Below, one piece after another: positions 43,786 through 52,249 of a stretch of DNA of 64,000 bases (the stretch's first letter is position 1; each line of letters starts with the position of its first letter). A model generated the notes under the pieces. That model had not been told where the DNA came from. It did no database searches and saw only the letters and a list, made by a program, of their open reading frames with translations. The stretch covers positions 2,150,501 through 2,214,500 of the forward strand of contig NZ_CP019508.1 in NCBI RefSeq assembly GCF_002002865.1, read 5' to 3'. Source of the stretch: Brevundimonas sp. LM2 (GTDB lineage Bacteria; Pseudomonadota; Alphaproteobacteria; Caulobacterales; Caulobacteraceae). A program made the translations under genes and the position numbers.

Positions 43786-44388
43786 TCAGGCCGCCAGCTT
43801 CTTGGCCAGACCGGCGATGTACTGGCCCTGGTGACGGGCGCCATCCAGCTCGTTGGCGCTGGGCTGACGCGAGCCGTCGCCGCCGGTGATGGTGGTCGCG
43901 CCGTAGGGCGAGCCGCCGGAGATCTCCTCAAGCGTCAGCTGGCCTTGGAAGGCATAGGGCAGGCCGGCCACGACCATGCCGTGGTGCATCAGCGTCTGGA
44001 TCAGGCCGATCAGGGTCGTCTCATTGCCGCCGTGCTGGCTGGCCGAGGACGTGAAGGCCCCACCGACCTTGCCGACCAGCTTGCCCTGGAACCAGACGCC
44101 CCCGGTCTGATCCCAGAAATTGCGCATCTGGGCCGCGGCCGTGCCGAAACGGGTGCCCGCGCCGACGATGATGGCGTCGTAGTTTTCCAGCTCGTTGACG
44201 TTGGCCAAGGAAGCCTTCTGGTCCAGCTTGTAGTGCGACTGGATGGCCAATTCCTCGGGCACGGTCTCCTGCACGCGGCGAATGTCGACCGTCACGCCTT
44301 CCACCGAGGCCGCGCCTTCGGCGACGGCTTCCGCCATCTGTTCGATGTGGCCGTAGGTCGAGTGATAGAGAACCAGCACCTTGGTCAT
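43786..44388 (-). CDS. wrbA: NAD(P)H:quinone oxidoreductase WrbA
   Basis: A 200-residue flavodoxin-fold quinone reductase: [23 protein letters not shown] (FMN phosphate loop), [28 protein letters not shown], and [31 protein letters not shown]. All are characteristic of WrbA. It protects against quinone redox cycling in the cytoplasm. It precedes the ygiD-like dioxygenase on the same strand. Confidence 0.95.
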   Translation of the reverse strand: MTKVLVLYHSTYGHIEQMAEAVAEGAASVEGVTVDIRRVQETVPEELAIQSHYKLDQKASLANVNELENYDAIIVGAGTRFGTAAAQMRNFWDQTGGVWFQGKLVGKVGGAFTSSASQHGGNETTLIGLIQTLMHHGMVVAGLPYAFQGQLTLEEISGGSPYGATTITGGDGSRQPSANELDGARHQGQYIAGLAKKLAA

Positions 44389-44465
44389 GGGACGCTCCTG
44401 TCAAATGCGATACTGCAACAACTGCGGTAGCAGATGTAGGGGTTCACTTGAGGGGCGCAAGGGCC

Positions 44466-44927
44466 TCAGGCCGTTTTCGATCCGACGATGGGACAGGCGG
44501 CCGCATAGAAGGCCGCGTCCGCCGGGACGCGGTGGCCGCGACCGGCCCGGAACCGGTGCTCGACCGCCATGGCCTGCTGCTCGATGTTGAGCGCCGTCCA
44601 GTCGCAGCGAGCCGCCGGATAGCCGTAGGCCGCCGGCCCGTCCCCGGCCTTCATCTTTCCGGCCAGCAGGTTGACGCCGCTCTGGGCCTGCCAGACGTGA
44701 ACCATTTCGTGGATCAGCACGGCCTGAAGCGAGACCGGCGCGACGGAGAAATCCTCCGGCAGGCCGCGCGCCGGCCACAGGATCCAATCCCGACCGACCC
44801 AGTGGCCCGGCACGAAGGCCCGGTCGAACGGCCACGGCGTGCCCACCAGACGCACGGCATCCAGCGCCACGGTCTCGCCGAACTCTCCCCGGATCAGCCG
44901 CCGCTCCCCCGCCGTCAAGCCTCTCAC
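44466..44927 (-). CDS. HExxH-motif putative metallopeptidase
   Basis: A 153-residue protein with the zinc-peptidase motif HEMVHVWQ in its middle, DUF4157-like in spacing. No signal peptide is visible. I chose the GTG at 44927, because it overlaps the stop of the upstream VanY-like gene (GTGA), over an ATG at 44960 that would overlap it by 37 bases. Translational coupling to a peptidoglycan peptidase is suggestive, but the substrate is unknown. Three Cys near the C-terminal half and no third zinc ligand could be assigned. Confidence 0.7.
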   Translation of the reverse strand: MRGLTAGERRLIRGEFGETVALDAVRLVGTPWPFDRAFVPGHWVGRDWILWPARGLPEDFSVAPVSLQAVLIHEMVHVWQAQSGVNLLAGKMKAGDGPAAYGYPAARCDWTALNIEQQAMAVEHRFRAGRGHRVPADAAFYAAACPIVGSKTA

Positions 44928-45796
44928 GGCGTTCCGTACGGCGTGCTCGGGCCCACCCATTCCCAGTGCCAGGGCTCATAGAGATAGGGGACGAAGCCGA
45001 AGCGACCGGCGTTCTTGACCAGCCAGCGATAGGTGGCCCCCTGGCTCATGTGCAGGCGGCTGGCGGGGTGGGTGGAGTCCACCCCCATCCCCAGCAGTTC
45101 ACCGACATACAGATCGACCGCCGTGCCGGTGCGGTGCGGTGAACAGACCGCGCGTCGCAGCCCATCGCAGTTGCCGGAGGCCGCGCAGCGGGCCGCGTCC
45201 GCCTCCGGATCGCGGAAACCGGAGAAGATCTGCAGCAGCTCGGGATCGTTTCGGACCTCCGGCACCTCGGCCCGCGCGGCGGCGACCAGGCGGCGATAGG
45301 CGTCCAGCACGTCGCGGCGCAGCAGCCGCGTCAGGCGATCGGCGTGTTCCTCGGACTCGACCAGATAGCCGAGCTCGCGGATCGGCGGCGGGTCGGGGCA
45401 TTCGTCTCGGACCCGGGCCATGACGAAGGGTCTGCGTTCCTGAAGCAGGCCCCTCAGGATCTGAAAGGTTGGCTGGTCGAAGATGCCGGTCGCGGCCAGG
45501 CCATGGCGCGACTGGAACCCGGCCAGGGCGGCGGCGAAATCGGGCGAGTTGGCCGGACAGTCGGTCCCGATCTCCTGCTGCAACAGGGGCACGTAGGTCA
45601 CCCAGCCCCACTCGGTGCTGCCGAACGGCGACCACTCCAGCGAATATTCCGAGATGGCATTGGCGAAGGCCGCGCCCGCCCATTGGGCCTGCTGGCTATC
45701 GCACCGCGCCTCGGCACGGGCGGGCGTCGTCAGGCCGAAGACCCCCGCCAGTATTCCGATCAGCACCGCCATCCGCATCGCCCCAGCAAGCCTCAT
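44924..45796 (-). CDS. VanY-like D-alanyl-D-alanine carboxypeptidase (M15 family), secreted
   Basis: A 290-residue exported protein. MRLAGAMRMAVLIGILAGVFGLTTPARAEA is a signal peptide (start 45796; 45778 is also possible). It is followed by a peptidoglycan-binding-like helix bundle (NSPDFAAALAGFQSRHGLAATGIFDQPTFQIL) and the M15B catalytic domain with HRTGTAVDLYV (zinc His and Asp) and EPWHWEW (zinc His). The upstream 470 codons of the same open frame are antisense to the transporter and were left out. It probably trims peptidoglycan stems. Confidence 0.85.
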   Translation of the reverse strand: MRLAGAMRMAVLIGILAGVFGLTTPARAEARCDSQQAQWAGAAFANAISEYSLEWSPFGSTEWGWVTYVPLLQQEIGTDCPANSPDFAAALAGFQSRHGLAATGIFDQPTFQILRGLLQERRPFVMARVRDECPDPPPIRELGYLVESEEHADRLTRLLRRDVLDAYRRLVAAARAEVPEVRNDPELLQIFSGFRDPEADAARCAASGNCDGLRRAVCSPHRTGTAVDLYVGELLGMGVDSTHPASRLHMSQGATYRWLVKNAGRFGFVPYLYEPWHWEWVGPSTPYGTP

Positions 45797-45892
45797 GGGA
45801 GCGATCCAGGCAAGGCCCTCTTCCGCCGCGCCCAAGTCTGGCATGGTCGTCCGGCGCCGACTCAAGCCTCGCGGCGCGTCCAGGACCGCCGG

Positions 45893-47251
45893 ATGACCGA
45901 CGCCCCGCCCGCCCCCGCCCCGGGCCGCCGCTCCAACCGGGTGCTGGCCGCCTTCTCGGCCCCGGGCCTGCCCTATTCGGCGATCGGCCTGCCGCTGGCC
46001 GTGAGCCTGCCGGCCTTCTACAGCCAGTATGTCGGGCTGGACCTGGCGGCGGTAGGAACCGCCTTCCTGCTGGTCCGCTGCCTCGACATCTGTTTCGACC
46101 CCGTCGTCGGCTGGGGCATGGACCGGACGAAGTCCAAATGGGGGCCCTATCGGACCTGGATGGCGGCGGGGACGCCGATCCTGATGCTGGCCGTGGGGTT
46201 CATCTTCTATGTCCAGCCGGGCGCGGGGTTCGGATACCTGTTCGTCTGGCTGCTGGTGCTCTACGTCGGCTTCTCGATCACCACCCTGGCCCAGCTGGCC
46301 TGGGGCGCGGTCCTGGCGCCGCAGTACGACGAGCGCAGCCGGCTGTACGGCTGGTGGCAGTCGGCCAATATCGTCGGCGTCCTGATCGCCCTGTTCATCC
46401 CCACCATCGTGCTGCAGGCCGGCTGGGGCACCTATGAGGACGGGGTGCGGGCCATGGGGCTGTTCATCCTGATCAGCCTGCCGGTCACCCTGCTGGTCGC
46501 CGTCCTGATCGCGCCGGAGCCCCAGGTGGCGCGCGGCGAGACCCACGGCGCGCTCAAGGCCTGGATCGCCCTCTTCGCGCGGCCAGTGGTGCGCAAGGTG
46601 CTGTGGTGCGACCTGTTCCTGGGCATCGCGCCGGGCATCACGGGGGCCCTGCTGTTCTTCTATTTCGAGAGCATCAAGGGGTTCGACCGGGGCCAGAGCC
46701 AGATCTTCATGGTGCTGTATTTCGTCGCCGGCCTGATGGCGGCCCCGTTCTGGTCGTGGCTGGCGGTGCGGGTCGGCAAGGATCGCGCGCTGCAGATCGC
46801 CTCGATCGCCTTCGCGGCCCTGTACGCCCTGATCGGCTTCCTGCCGGCGGGGAACTTCACCGTCACGGCCATCGGCCTGTTCATCGCCGGTCTGCCCTAT
46901 GCGGCCGGTCTGCTGCTGAGCCGGGCCATGATGGCCGACGTGGCCGACGAGGTGCGGCTGGAGACCGGCGAGGACCGGATGGGGCTGCTGTTCTCCTTCC
47001 TCAGCCTGACGACCAAGCTGGGCTATGCCATCAGCGTCGGCGTCCTGATCCTGCTGGCCTGGGTCGGGTTCGACCAGGCCCCGGGGGCGGCCAACAGCCC
47101 GACCGCCCTGACGACCCTGACCCTGCTGTTCCTGGCGCTGCCGACGGGGCTGCTGGTGCTGTCGGCCGTCGTGTTGAGAGCCTATCCCCTGACCGCCGCC
47201 CGCCATGCCCAGGTTCGCGCCGGCCTGGCCGAGAAGGACACCGCCCCATGA
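45893..47251 (+). CDS. GPH/MelB-type MFS sugar or solute:cation symporter
   Basis: A 452-residue transporter with about 12 hydrophobic segments. The MFS/GPH features include RCLDICFDPVVGWGMDRTKSKWGPYRTWM (motif A variant typical of MelB/GPH), YDERSRLYGWWQS, and RAMMADVADEVRLETGEDRMGLLFSFLSLTTKLGYAI. Substrate unknown; many alphaproteobacterial members carry glycosides or similar. The ATG at 45893 lies within an open frame starting at 45344. It overlaps mazG by four bases. Confidence 0.88.
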   Translation: MTDAPPAPAPGRRSNRVLAAFSAPGLPYSAIGLPLAVSLPAFYSQYVGLDLAAVGTAFLLVRCLDICFDPVVGWGMDRTKSKWGPYRTWMAAGTPILMLAVGFIFYVQPGAGFGYLFVWLLVLYVGFSITTLAQLAWGAVLAPQYDERSRLYGWWQSANIVGVLIALFIPTIVLQAGWGTYEDGVRAMGLFILISLPVTLLVAVLIAPEPQVARGETHGALKAWIALFARPVVRKVLWCDLFLGIAPGITGALLFFYFESIKGFDRGQSQIFMVLYFVAGLMAAPFWSWLAVRVGKDRALQIASIAFAALYALIGFLPAGNFTVTAIGLFIAGLPYAAGLLLSRAMMADVADEVRLETGEDRMGLLFSFLSLTTKLGYAISVGVLILLAWVGFDQAPGAANSPTALTTLTLLFLALPTGLLVLSAVVLRAYPLTAARHAQVRAGLAEKDTAP

Positions 47252-48033
47252 CCCCGACCGAACGCCTGCGCGACATCATGGTGCGGCTGCGCGACCCCCA
47301 GGGCGGCTGCCCCTGGGACGTGGAGCAGACCTTCCAGAGCATCGCCCCCTATACGATCGAGGAGGCCTATGAGGTCGCCGACGCCATCGACCGGGGCGAC
47401 ATGGGCGAGCTGAAGGGCGAGCTGGGCGACCTGCTGTTCCAGGTCGTCTTCCACGCCCGGATGGCCGAGGAACAGGGGCTGTTCGCGTTCGACGACGTCG
47501 CCGACGCCATGTCCGACAAGCTGATCCGGCGGCACCCCCATGTGTTCGGCGACGAGGCGGCGAAGGCCGACGGTCCGGCCCAGAAGCTGCGCTGGGAGGA
47601 CATCAAGGCGGCCGAGCGGGCGGGCAAGGCGCAGCACGGCGTGCTGGACGACGTGCCCGTGGGCCTGCCGGCCCTGCACAGGGCGGCCAAGCTGACGAAG
47701 CGGGCGGCGCGGGTCGGGTTCGACTGGCCGTCGACGGACGAGGTGTTCGACAAGCTGGACGAGGAGGTGGCCGAGCTGAAGGTCGAGATCGCCGCCGGCG
47801 ACCTGGACAAGGCCCGCGAGGAGGTCGGCGACCTGCTGTTCGTCGTCGCCAACCTGGCCCGCAAACTGGGGGTCGAGCCGGAGGACGCCCTGCGCGGGGC
47901 CAACGCCAAGTTCGTGCGCCGGTTCGGCTTCATCGAGGCGGAACTGGCGAAGGACGGGCGGACGCCGGAGCAGTCGGACCTGGCCGAGATGGACGGTCTG
48001 TGGGACGCGGCCAAGGCGGCGGAGCGGGCCTAG
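47248..48033 (+). CDS. mazG: Nucleoside triphosphate pyrophosphohydrolase MazG
   Basis: A 261-residue protein with two MazG folds. The N-terminal domain shows LRDPQGGCPWDVEQTFQSIAPYTIEEAYEVADAI and ELGDLLFQVVFHARMAEEQG; the second shows DKLDEEVAELKVEIAAGDLDKAREEVGDLLFVVANLARKLG. It hydrolyses abnormal or excess NTPs. The ATG at 47248 overlaps the symporter stop (ATGA). Confidence 0.95.
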   Translation: MTPTERLRDIMVRLRDPQGGCPWDVEQTFQSIAPYTIEEAYEVADAIDRGDMGELKGELGDLLFQVVFHARMAEEQGLFAFDDVADAMSDKLIRRHPHVFGDEAAKADGPAQKLRWEDIKAAERAGKAQHGVLDDVPVGLPALHRAAKLTKRAARVGFDWPSTDEVFDKLDEEVAELKVEIAAGDLDKAREEVGDLLFVVANLARKLGVEPEDALRGANAKFVRRFGFIEAELAKDGRTPEQSDLAEMDGLWDAAKAAERA

Positions 48034-48111
48034 GCACCGCCGGGCGCGAGGCCGTTTGCCTTCGGTCCGGATCGGGGCTCATAGTTCGCCATCGGGACCG
48101 GGGGGCTGACC

Positions 48112-48765
48112 ATGGACGCGCACCAACTCAACGTCGCGAGCCACGTCGGGACCGGGGCCCTGGCGCTGCTGATCGGCCTGGTGCCGCTGTTCAGCCGCAA
48201 GGGCGGGCCGCTGCACCGGTGGTCGGGACGGGCGACCGTGGGGCTGGGGGCCGTGGTGCTGGCCAGCGCGGTGATCGCCGACGTCCTGTTCGATCCCCCC
48301 GCCCCGCTGGTCGCGGCGACCCTGAGCGCCGGTTACCAGTATCTGAGCGGCCTTCGGACCCTGGCCCTGAAGCGCGCCGGGCCGGGTTGGCCGGACGTCG
48401 CCCTGGCCCTGACCGGCCTGGGGCTGGTCACCCTGCTGGGGCTGCACATGGGGTCGGGCACCGCGTCATGGCCGCCGGCGATCGGCTATGCCACCATCGG
48501 CTTCATCGCCACCGTGATCGTCTATGACCTGAGCCGGCACCTGTGGATCGGGCTCTGGCGGCGGCAGGTCCGGCCGCTGGACCATGGGGTCAAGATGATC
48601 GGCTTCTATTTCGCCATGCTGTCGGCCCGGGCCGGCAACCTGCTGGAGCAGTGGCAGCCCCTCAGCCAGGTCCTGCCCTCGGCGATCGGCATGGTGGCCA
48701 TGGTCGGCTTCGTCGTCTGGTACAGTCTGAACCCGATCGGGCGGCGGGAGATGGCGGCGGCGTGA
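48112..48765 (+). CDS. DUF2306-like membrane protein
   Basis: A 217-residue protein with about six hydrophobic segments. HVGTGALALLIGLVPLFSRKGGPLHRWSGRATVGLGAVVLASAVI resembles the start of DUF2306 proteins (short loop, HRWxGR). Several membrane-embedded His residues might bind heme or metal, but this is speculation. The ATG at 48112 follows a GGGGGG-like site. It is downstream of mazG and is probably a separate gene. Confidence 0.65.
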   Translation: MDAHQLNVASHVGTGALALLIGLVPLFSRKGGPLHRWSGRATVGLGAVVLASAVIADVLFDPPAPLVAATLSAGYQYLSGLRTLALKRAGPGWPDVALALTGLGLVTLLGLHMGSGTASWPPAIGYATIGFIATVIVYDLSRHLWIGLWRRQVRPLDHGVKMIGFYFAMLSARAGNLLEQWQPLSQVLPSAIGMVAMVGFVVWYSLNPIGRREMAAA

Positions 48766-48771
48766 GATCGG

Positions 48772-48917
48772 TCTCCTCCCCGTTCGCCGCTTGGCGAATG
48801 GGGAGGTGGATGCGAGCCCTTGCGAGCAGACGGAGGGGTTCTGCGTGCGCGAAGAACCCCTCCGTCACTCCGCTGCGCTGCGTGCCACCTCCCCATCGCT
48901 ACGCGACGGGGAGGAGA
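48772..48917. repeat. Composite palindromic repeat (CTCCCC/GGGGAG family)
   Basis: Outer arms TCTCCTCCCCG (48772-48782) and CGGGGAGGAGA (48907-48917) enclose TTCGCCGCTTGGCGAA and an inner hairpin with arms GACGGAGGGGTTCT (48829-48842) and AGAACCCCTCCGTC (48853-48866). This nested design and its kinship to 33747-33808 identify a mosaic REP/BIME-like element. Confidence 0.7.
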
Positions 48918-49137
48918 CTGGTTTGGGCTCCGAAAAAACCGGGTGCAAGGCGTCCAAATCCTGCGGCTCAGCCTCCGAACGGACGCCCAACGCCTTCAAT
49001 TCGTTGACATTCCCCTCCCCCTCCCCGACCAGCCTCAGCGGCTCGCGTCTGGACTCGATCGCGGGCGGAGCGAGGTCGGGCAGGTCGGCCATGACCTGGG
49101 CGCGGGCGCGGTCGCAAAGCTTGTCGTAGACCCGCAT
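48865..49137 (-). CDS. Possible small hypothetical protein or gene remnant
   Basis: A 90-residue frame from the ATG at 49137 starts MRVYDKLCDRARAQVMADLP and reads with coding-like codon choice until about 48920, after which it runs into the palindromic repeat. An alternative start lies at 49167. No family recognised. Because the end is repeat DNA, the gene may be truncated. Confidence 0.3.
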   Translation of the reverse strand: MRVYDKLCDRARAQVMADLPDLAPPAIESRREPLRLVGEGEGNVNELKALGVRSEAEPQDLDALHPVFSEPKPVSSPSRSDGEVARSAAE

Positions 49138-49164
49138 CCAGGTCGAGGCCTCCGACGCCCGGCC

Positions 49165-49314
49165 CATGCCCTGGCCGCGGCGACGGGAACGCCGGCCAAG
49201 AGCCTGATGCGGATGTTGGGGACCGGCGGGAATCCGACGGCGGCAAAACTGTTCGCCGTGATCGGGCATCTGCAGACGGCGTCGGGGGTGACGCTGGGGG
49301 TGCGGGCGGCGTGA
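49165..49314 (+). pseudogene. C-terminal fragment of an HTH regulator (HigA2-like)
   Basis: The frame 49165-49314 reads HALAAATGTPAKSLMRMLGT, then GGNPTAAKLFAVIGHLQTASG, like the HTH of short Xre/HigA-type antitoxins (xxxGNPTxxxLxxVxxxL). No start or N-terminal half is found in frame, and the opposite strand holds another ORF. It is most likely a relic of a toxin-antitoxin gene. Confidence 0.4.
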
Positions 49315-49325
49315 GACGGCCAAGG

Positions 49326-49504
49326 CCTTCCCCCGCGTTTGGCGGGGGAAAGCGGTTCGTCTTCGGCCGAAGGCCGAACAGGACCGATGGGGGAACTTTC
49401 CTGTCGGCGGCGAGGCGGGCAAGCGAAGTAAGATTTCCCCCATCGGTCCTGGCCTCGCTTCGCTCGGCGATGGACCGCCTTCCCCCATGAAGAATGGGGG
49501 AAGG
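49326..49504. repeat. Composite repeat with CCCCC/GGGGG hairpins before hflX
   Basis: Three inverted pairs occur: TTCCCCC...GGGGGAA at about 49328-49350, GGACCGATGGGGGAA (49381-49395) with TTCCCCCATCGGTCC (49435-49449), and TTCCCCC...GGGGGAA at about 49480-49502. They fill the spacer downstream of hflX (stop 49516). Bases 48766-49515 otherwise hold only the two fragments listed. Confidence 0.65.
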
Positions 49505-49515
49505 ACTGGCTCGCC

Positions 49516-50748
49516 CTAACCGAACTGACGCTCGAACCGCCCCATGGCCTGCGGGTCCAGCCGCACCGTCAGCCGCATCCGCCCCTGATCGTCCGTGTCG
49601 CGCGCCGTCACCCGGCCGTGCTCGTAAAGCCAGGCCAACGCCTCCCCCTGTGACGGCTGAAGCACCAGTTCCGTCTCGGGGTCGTCGTCGATCAGGTCGG
49701 TGATGGCCTGGCGCAGGGTCTCGATCCCCTGCCCGGTCCAGGCGGAGACGGCGACAGCGGCGTTGCCGGAGCGGGCGGCCTGGCCCTCGATGGCCTCGCG
49801 CGTCTCGGGGTCGAGGAGGTCGGTCTTGTTCCAGACCTCGAGGATGCGGCGGGGTTTTCCGTCGGGCTGTTCGATCTGTTTCAGGACGTCCTCGACGTCC
49901 TTGGCCTGGGCCGCCGTGTCGGCCGAGGCGATGTCGCGGACGTGGAGGATCAGGTCGGCCTCGCCCACCTCCTCCAGGGTCGCGCGGAAGCTCTCGACCA
50001 GTTCGTGCGGCAGGTCGGAGATGAAGCCCACGGTGTCGGCGATGATGGCGGGGCGACCCTGCGGCAGGCGGATGGTGCGCTGGGTGGTGTCCAGGGTAGC
50101 GAACAGAAGGTCCTTGGCCAGGACCTCGGACCCCGTCAGCCGGTTGAACAGGGTCGACTTGCCGGCGTTGGTGTAGCCGACCAGGGCAACGGCCGGGAAC
50201 GGGGCCTTCTTGCGCTGTTTGCGGTGCAGGCCGCGGGTGCGGCGGACCTCCTCCAGCTCGCCCTTCAGCTTGACGATGCGGTCGGCGATCAGGCGGCGGT
50301 CGAGTTCGATCTGGGTCTCGCCGGGGCCGCCGGTCGAGCCAGTGCCACCGCGCTGCCGCTCCAGGTGGGTCCAGGTGCGGACCAGGCGCGACTTCTCATA
50401 GTCCAGCCGGGCCAGTTCGACCTGCAAGCGGCCTTCTTTCGTCCGCGCGCGGCGGCCGAAGATCTCGAGGATCAGGCCGGTGCGGTCGATGACCTTGCAG
50501 TCCCATTCCTTTTCCAGATTGCGCTGCTGCACCGGGGTCAGGTCGTCGTCGATGACGGCGGCCTCGGCCTCGGCGGCGCGGATCAGGGACGCCAGCTCCT
50601 CGACCTTGCCGGTGCCGAACAGGGTGGCGGGCGTGGTCTTGCGCAGGCGCACGACCTCTTCGGCGCGGACGTCGAGGTCCAGGGCGCGGGCCAGGCCGGC
50701 GGCCTCTTCCAGGCGCTCCTCGGCCGGGCGGGACGAGCGCTCGCCCAT
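49516..50748 (-). CDS. hflX: Ribosome-associated GTPase HflX
   Basis: A GTPase of 410 residues from the ATG at 50748: N-terminal HflX domain (LFGTGKVEELASLI, VIDDDLTPVQQRNLEKEWDCKVIDRTGLILEIFGRRARTKEGRLQVELA), G1 LVGYTNAGKSTLFN, G3 DTVGFISDLPHELVESF, and G4 NKTDLL. It splits stalled or hibernating ribosomes. The coding signal continues upstream of the ATG (LIDHSVPLIRAVVIHPD matches HflX N-termini), but no ATG, GTG or TTG lies there before a stop at 50874, so a CTG start or loss of the real start is possible. It is downstream of hfq, as in many bacteria. Confidence 0.92.
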   Translation of the reverse strand: MGERSSRPAEERLEEAAGLARALDLDVRAEEVVRLRKTTPATLFGTGKVEELASLIRAAEAEAAVIDDDLTPVQQRNLEKEWDCKVIDRTGLILEIFGRRARTKEGRLQVELARLDYEKSRLVRTWTHLERQRGGTGSTGGPGETQIELDRRLIADRIVKLKGELEEVRRTRGLHRKQRKKAPFPAVALVGYTNAGKSTLFNRLTGSEVLAKDLLFATLDTTQRTIRLPQGRPAIIADTVGFISDLPHELVESFRATLEEVGEADLILHVRDIASADTAAQAKDVEDVLKQIEQPDGKPRRILEVWNKTDLLDPETREAIEGQAARSGNAAVAVSAWTGQGIETLRQAITDLIDDDPETELVLQPSQGEALAWLYEHGRVTARDTDDQGRMRLTVRLDPQAMGRFERQFG

Positions 50749-50821
50749 GTCGGGGTGGATGACGACGGCCCGGATCAGGGGGACGGAGTGGTCGATGAGT
50801 TTGGTGGTCAGGGGGAGTTCC

Positions 50822-50949
50822 GGGTGGCTGGTGGTTGGTGGTTGGCGGCTGGTGAAGGGACGCGCGCGAGGTCACATGTAGGTGCTCGCCCCGTCCAGCG
50901 CATCAGTCGCTACCGCCTACCCATTACCAGCCACCAGCCACCAGCCACC
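50822..50949. repeat. Inverted CCA/TGG-rich repeats between hfq and hflX
   Basis: TGG-rich 50822-50853 (GGTGGCTGGTGGTTGGTGG and following) faces CCA-rich 50926-50949 (three tandem ACCAGCC units). Together they could form a long imperfect hairpin across the hfq-hflX spacer. The CCA strand also encodes the odd PPTTSH-type region upstream of hflX. Confidence 0.55.
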
Positions 50950-50953
50950 GACC

Positions 50954-51199
50954 TCAGTCCTCGTCGGCCTCGGGCTCGTACAGCTGCACCGGCGCGGAGG
51001 GCATGATGGTGGAGATGGCGTGTTTGTAGACGAGCTGCGACTGGCCATCGCGGCGCAGCAGCACGCAGAAATTGTCGAACCAGGTGACGATACCCTGGAG
51101 CTTCACGCCGTTGACCAGGAAGATGGTCAGGGGGGTCTTGGTCTTGCGGACCGAGTTGAGGAAGGTGTCCTGAAGGTTCTGACGCTTGTCTTGCGACAT
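50954..51199 (-). CDS. hfq: RNA chaperone Hfq
   Basis: An 81-residue Sm-like protein: [57 protein letters not shown], with the Sm2 KHAIST motif. The acidic C-terminal tail (YEPEADED) is short, as in other Caulobacterales. It acts as a hexamer to pair sRNAs with mRNAs. It lies upstream of hflX on the same strand. Confidence 0.97.
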   Translation of the reverse strand: MSQDKRQNLQDTFLNSVRKTKTPLTIFLVNGVKLQGIVTWFDNFCVLLRRDGQSQLVYKHAISTIMPSAPVQLYEPEADED

Positions 51200-51320
51200 G
51201 GCAGGTTTGTCCTGTTCTTTGTTGTTCGCCGCGTCGGGGAAGGACGCGGGGCCGGTTGAGCCCGACCTTGTCAGCTTAGACGGCGCGGTCGCCGCGTCGC
51301 AACGTCGAATCGCTGTCGAG

Positions 51321-51382
51321 GGAGCGCGGACCTCCAGGACCGCATCCTGGCCATGAAGGGCGGACCTGGAGGTCCGCGCTCC
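51321..51382. repeat. Inverted repeat with 18-bp perfect arms
   Basis: GGAGCGCGGACCTCCAGG (51321-51338) pairs perfectly with CCTGGAGGTCCGCGCTCC (51365-51382) around a 26-base loop. It lies immediately after the dat stop. A GC-rich intergenic REP-like element or terminator; there is no T-run. Confidence 0.65.
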
Positions 51383-51385
51383 TCT

Positions 51386-52249
51386 CTAGATGGCCTCGCG
51401 CTTCGCCGCTTCAAGATAACGGGCGCGCAGTCCGGTGGCGATCGGGCCCGGGGTGCCGTCGCCGATCTTCACCCCGTCGATCGAGACGGCGGGCATGACG
51501 AAGGCGCCGGCGGCGGTGAAGAAGGCCTCCTTCGCCTCCTTGGCCTCCTCGACGCTGAAGGGGCGCTCGTCCAGCTCGATGCCCTCGGCCTCGATCATGG
51601 CCATGAGGGCGGTGCGGGTGATGCCCTTCAGGATATTGGCCTGGGTGTCGCGGGTGCGCAGCTTGCCGGCCTTGTCGACGATCCAGGCATTGGTCGAGGA
51701 GCCCTCGGTGACCAGGCCCATCTCGTCGACCATCCAGGCCTCATAGGCCCCCTTGTCGCGCGCCGCTTGTTTGGCCAGCACATTCGGAAGCAGGCCCACG
51801 GTCTTGATATCGCAGCGACCCCACCGGATGTCGGGGTGGGTCACGACGGCGACGCCCTTGGCGGCCTGGGCGTCCGAGCGGGTGGAACTGAGCGATTTCG
51901 AGGTTACGACCACGCTGGGCGGAGTGCCCGGGGCCGGGAACGGATGGTCCCGCCGGGCGGTGCCGCGCGTGACCTGCAGATAGACGATGCCGTTGCGCAC
52001 CCGGTTGCGGCGGATGGTTTCCTTCAGGACCCGGGTCAAGGCCTCGGCCGACATGGGGATGTCGATGCGGAGTTCGGTCAGGCTGCGGTGCAGCCGGGTC
52101 ATGTGACCCTCGAAATCGGCCATGCGGCCGTCGAACACCGACCACACCTCATAGACCCCGTCGGCGAACTGGAAGCCGCGATCCTCGACGTGGATCGTCG
52201 CCTCCGCGTGGCGCTGATAGACCCCGTTCACATAGGCGACCCGCGACAT
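51386..52249 (-). CDS. dat: D-amino acid aminotransferase (class IV)
   Basis: A 287-residue fold-type IV PLP enzyme: YVNGVYQRHAEATIHVEDRGFQFADGVYEVWSV, the PLP Lys in CDIKTVGLLPNVLAKQAA, VTEGSSTNAWIVD (phosphate/cofactor loop), and GITRTALMAMIEAEG. Class IV also includes BcaT and aminodeoxychorismate lyase, but the DRGFQFADGVYEV start favours D-amino acid transaminase. Its ATG overlaps the ntrX stop by one base. Confidence 0.88.
   Translation of the reverse strand: MSRVAYVNGVYQRHAEATIHVEDRGFQFADGVYEVWSVFDGRMADFEGHMTRLHRSLTELRIDIPMSAEALTRVLKETIRRNRVRNGIVYLQVTRGTARRDHPFPAPGTPPSVVVTSKSLSSTRSDAQAAKGVAVVTHPDIRWGRCDIKTVGLLPNVLAKQAARDKGAYEAWMVDEMGLVTEGSSTNAWIVDKAGKLRTRDTQANILKGITRTALMAMIEAEGIELDERPFSVEEAKEAKEAFFTAAGAFVMPAVSIDGVKIGDGTPGPIATGLRARYLEAAKREAI

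Noticed and set aside
45797..47206. 470-codon N-terminal extension of the VanY-like gene
   Set aside because: It lies antisense to the symporter and precedes a clear signal peptide at 45796, so it is an accidental open frame.
50396..50875. 159-codon ORF starting with GTG upstream of hflX
   Set aside because: It is an out-of-frame shadow of hflX with Pro/Arg-rich low complexity.
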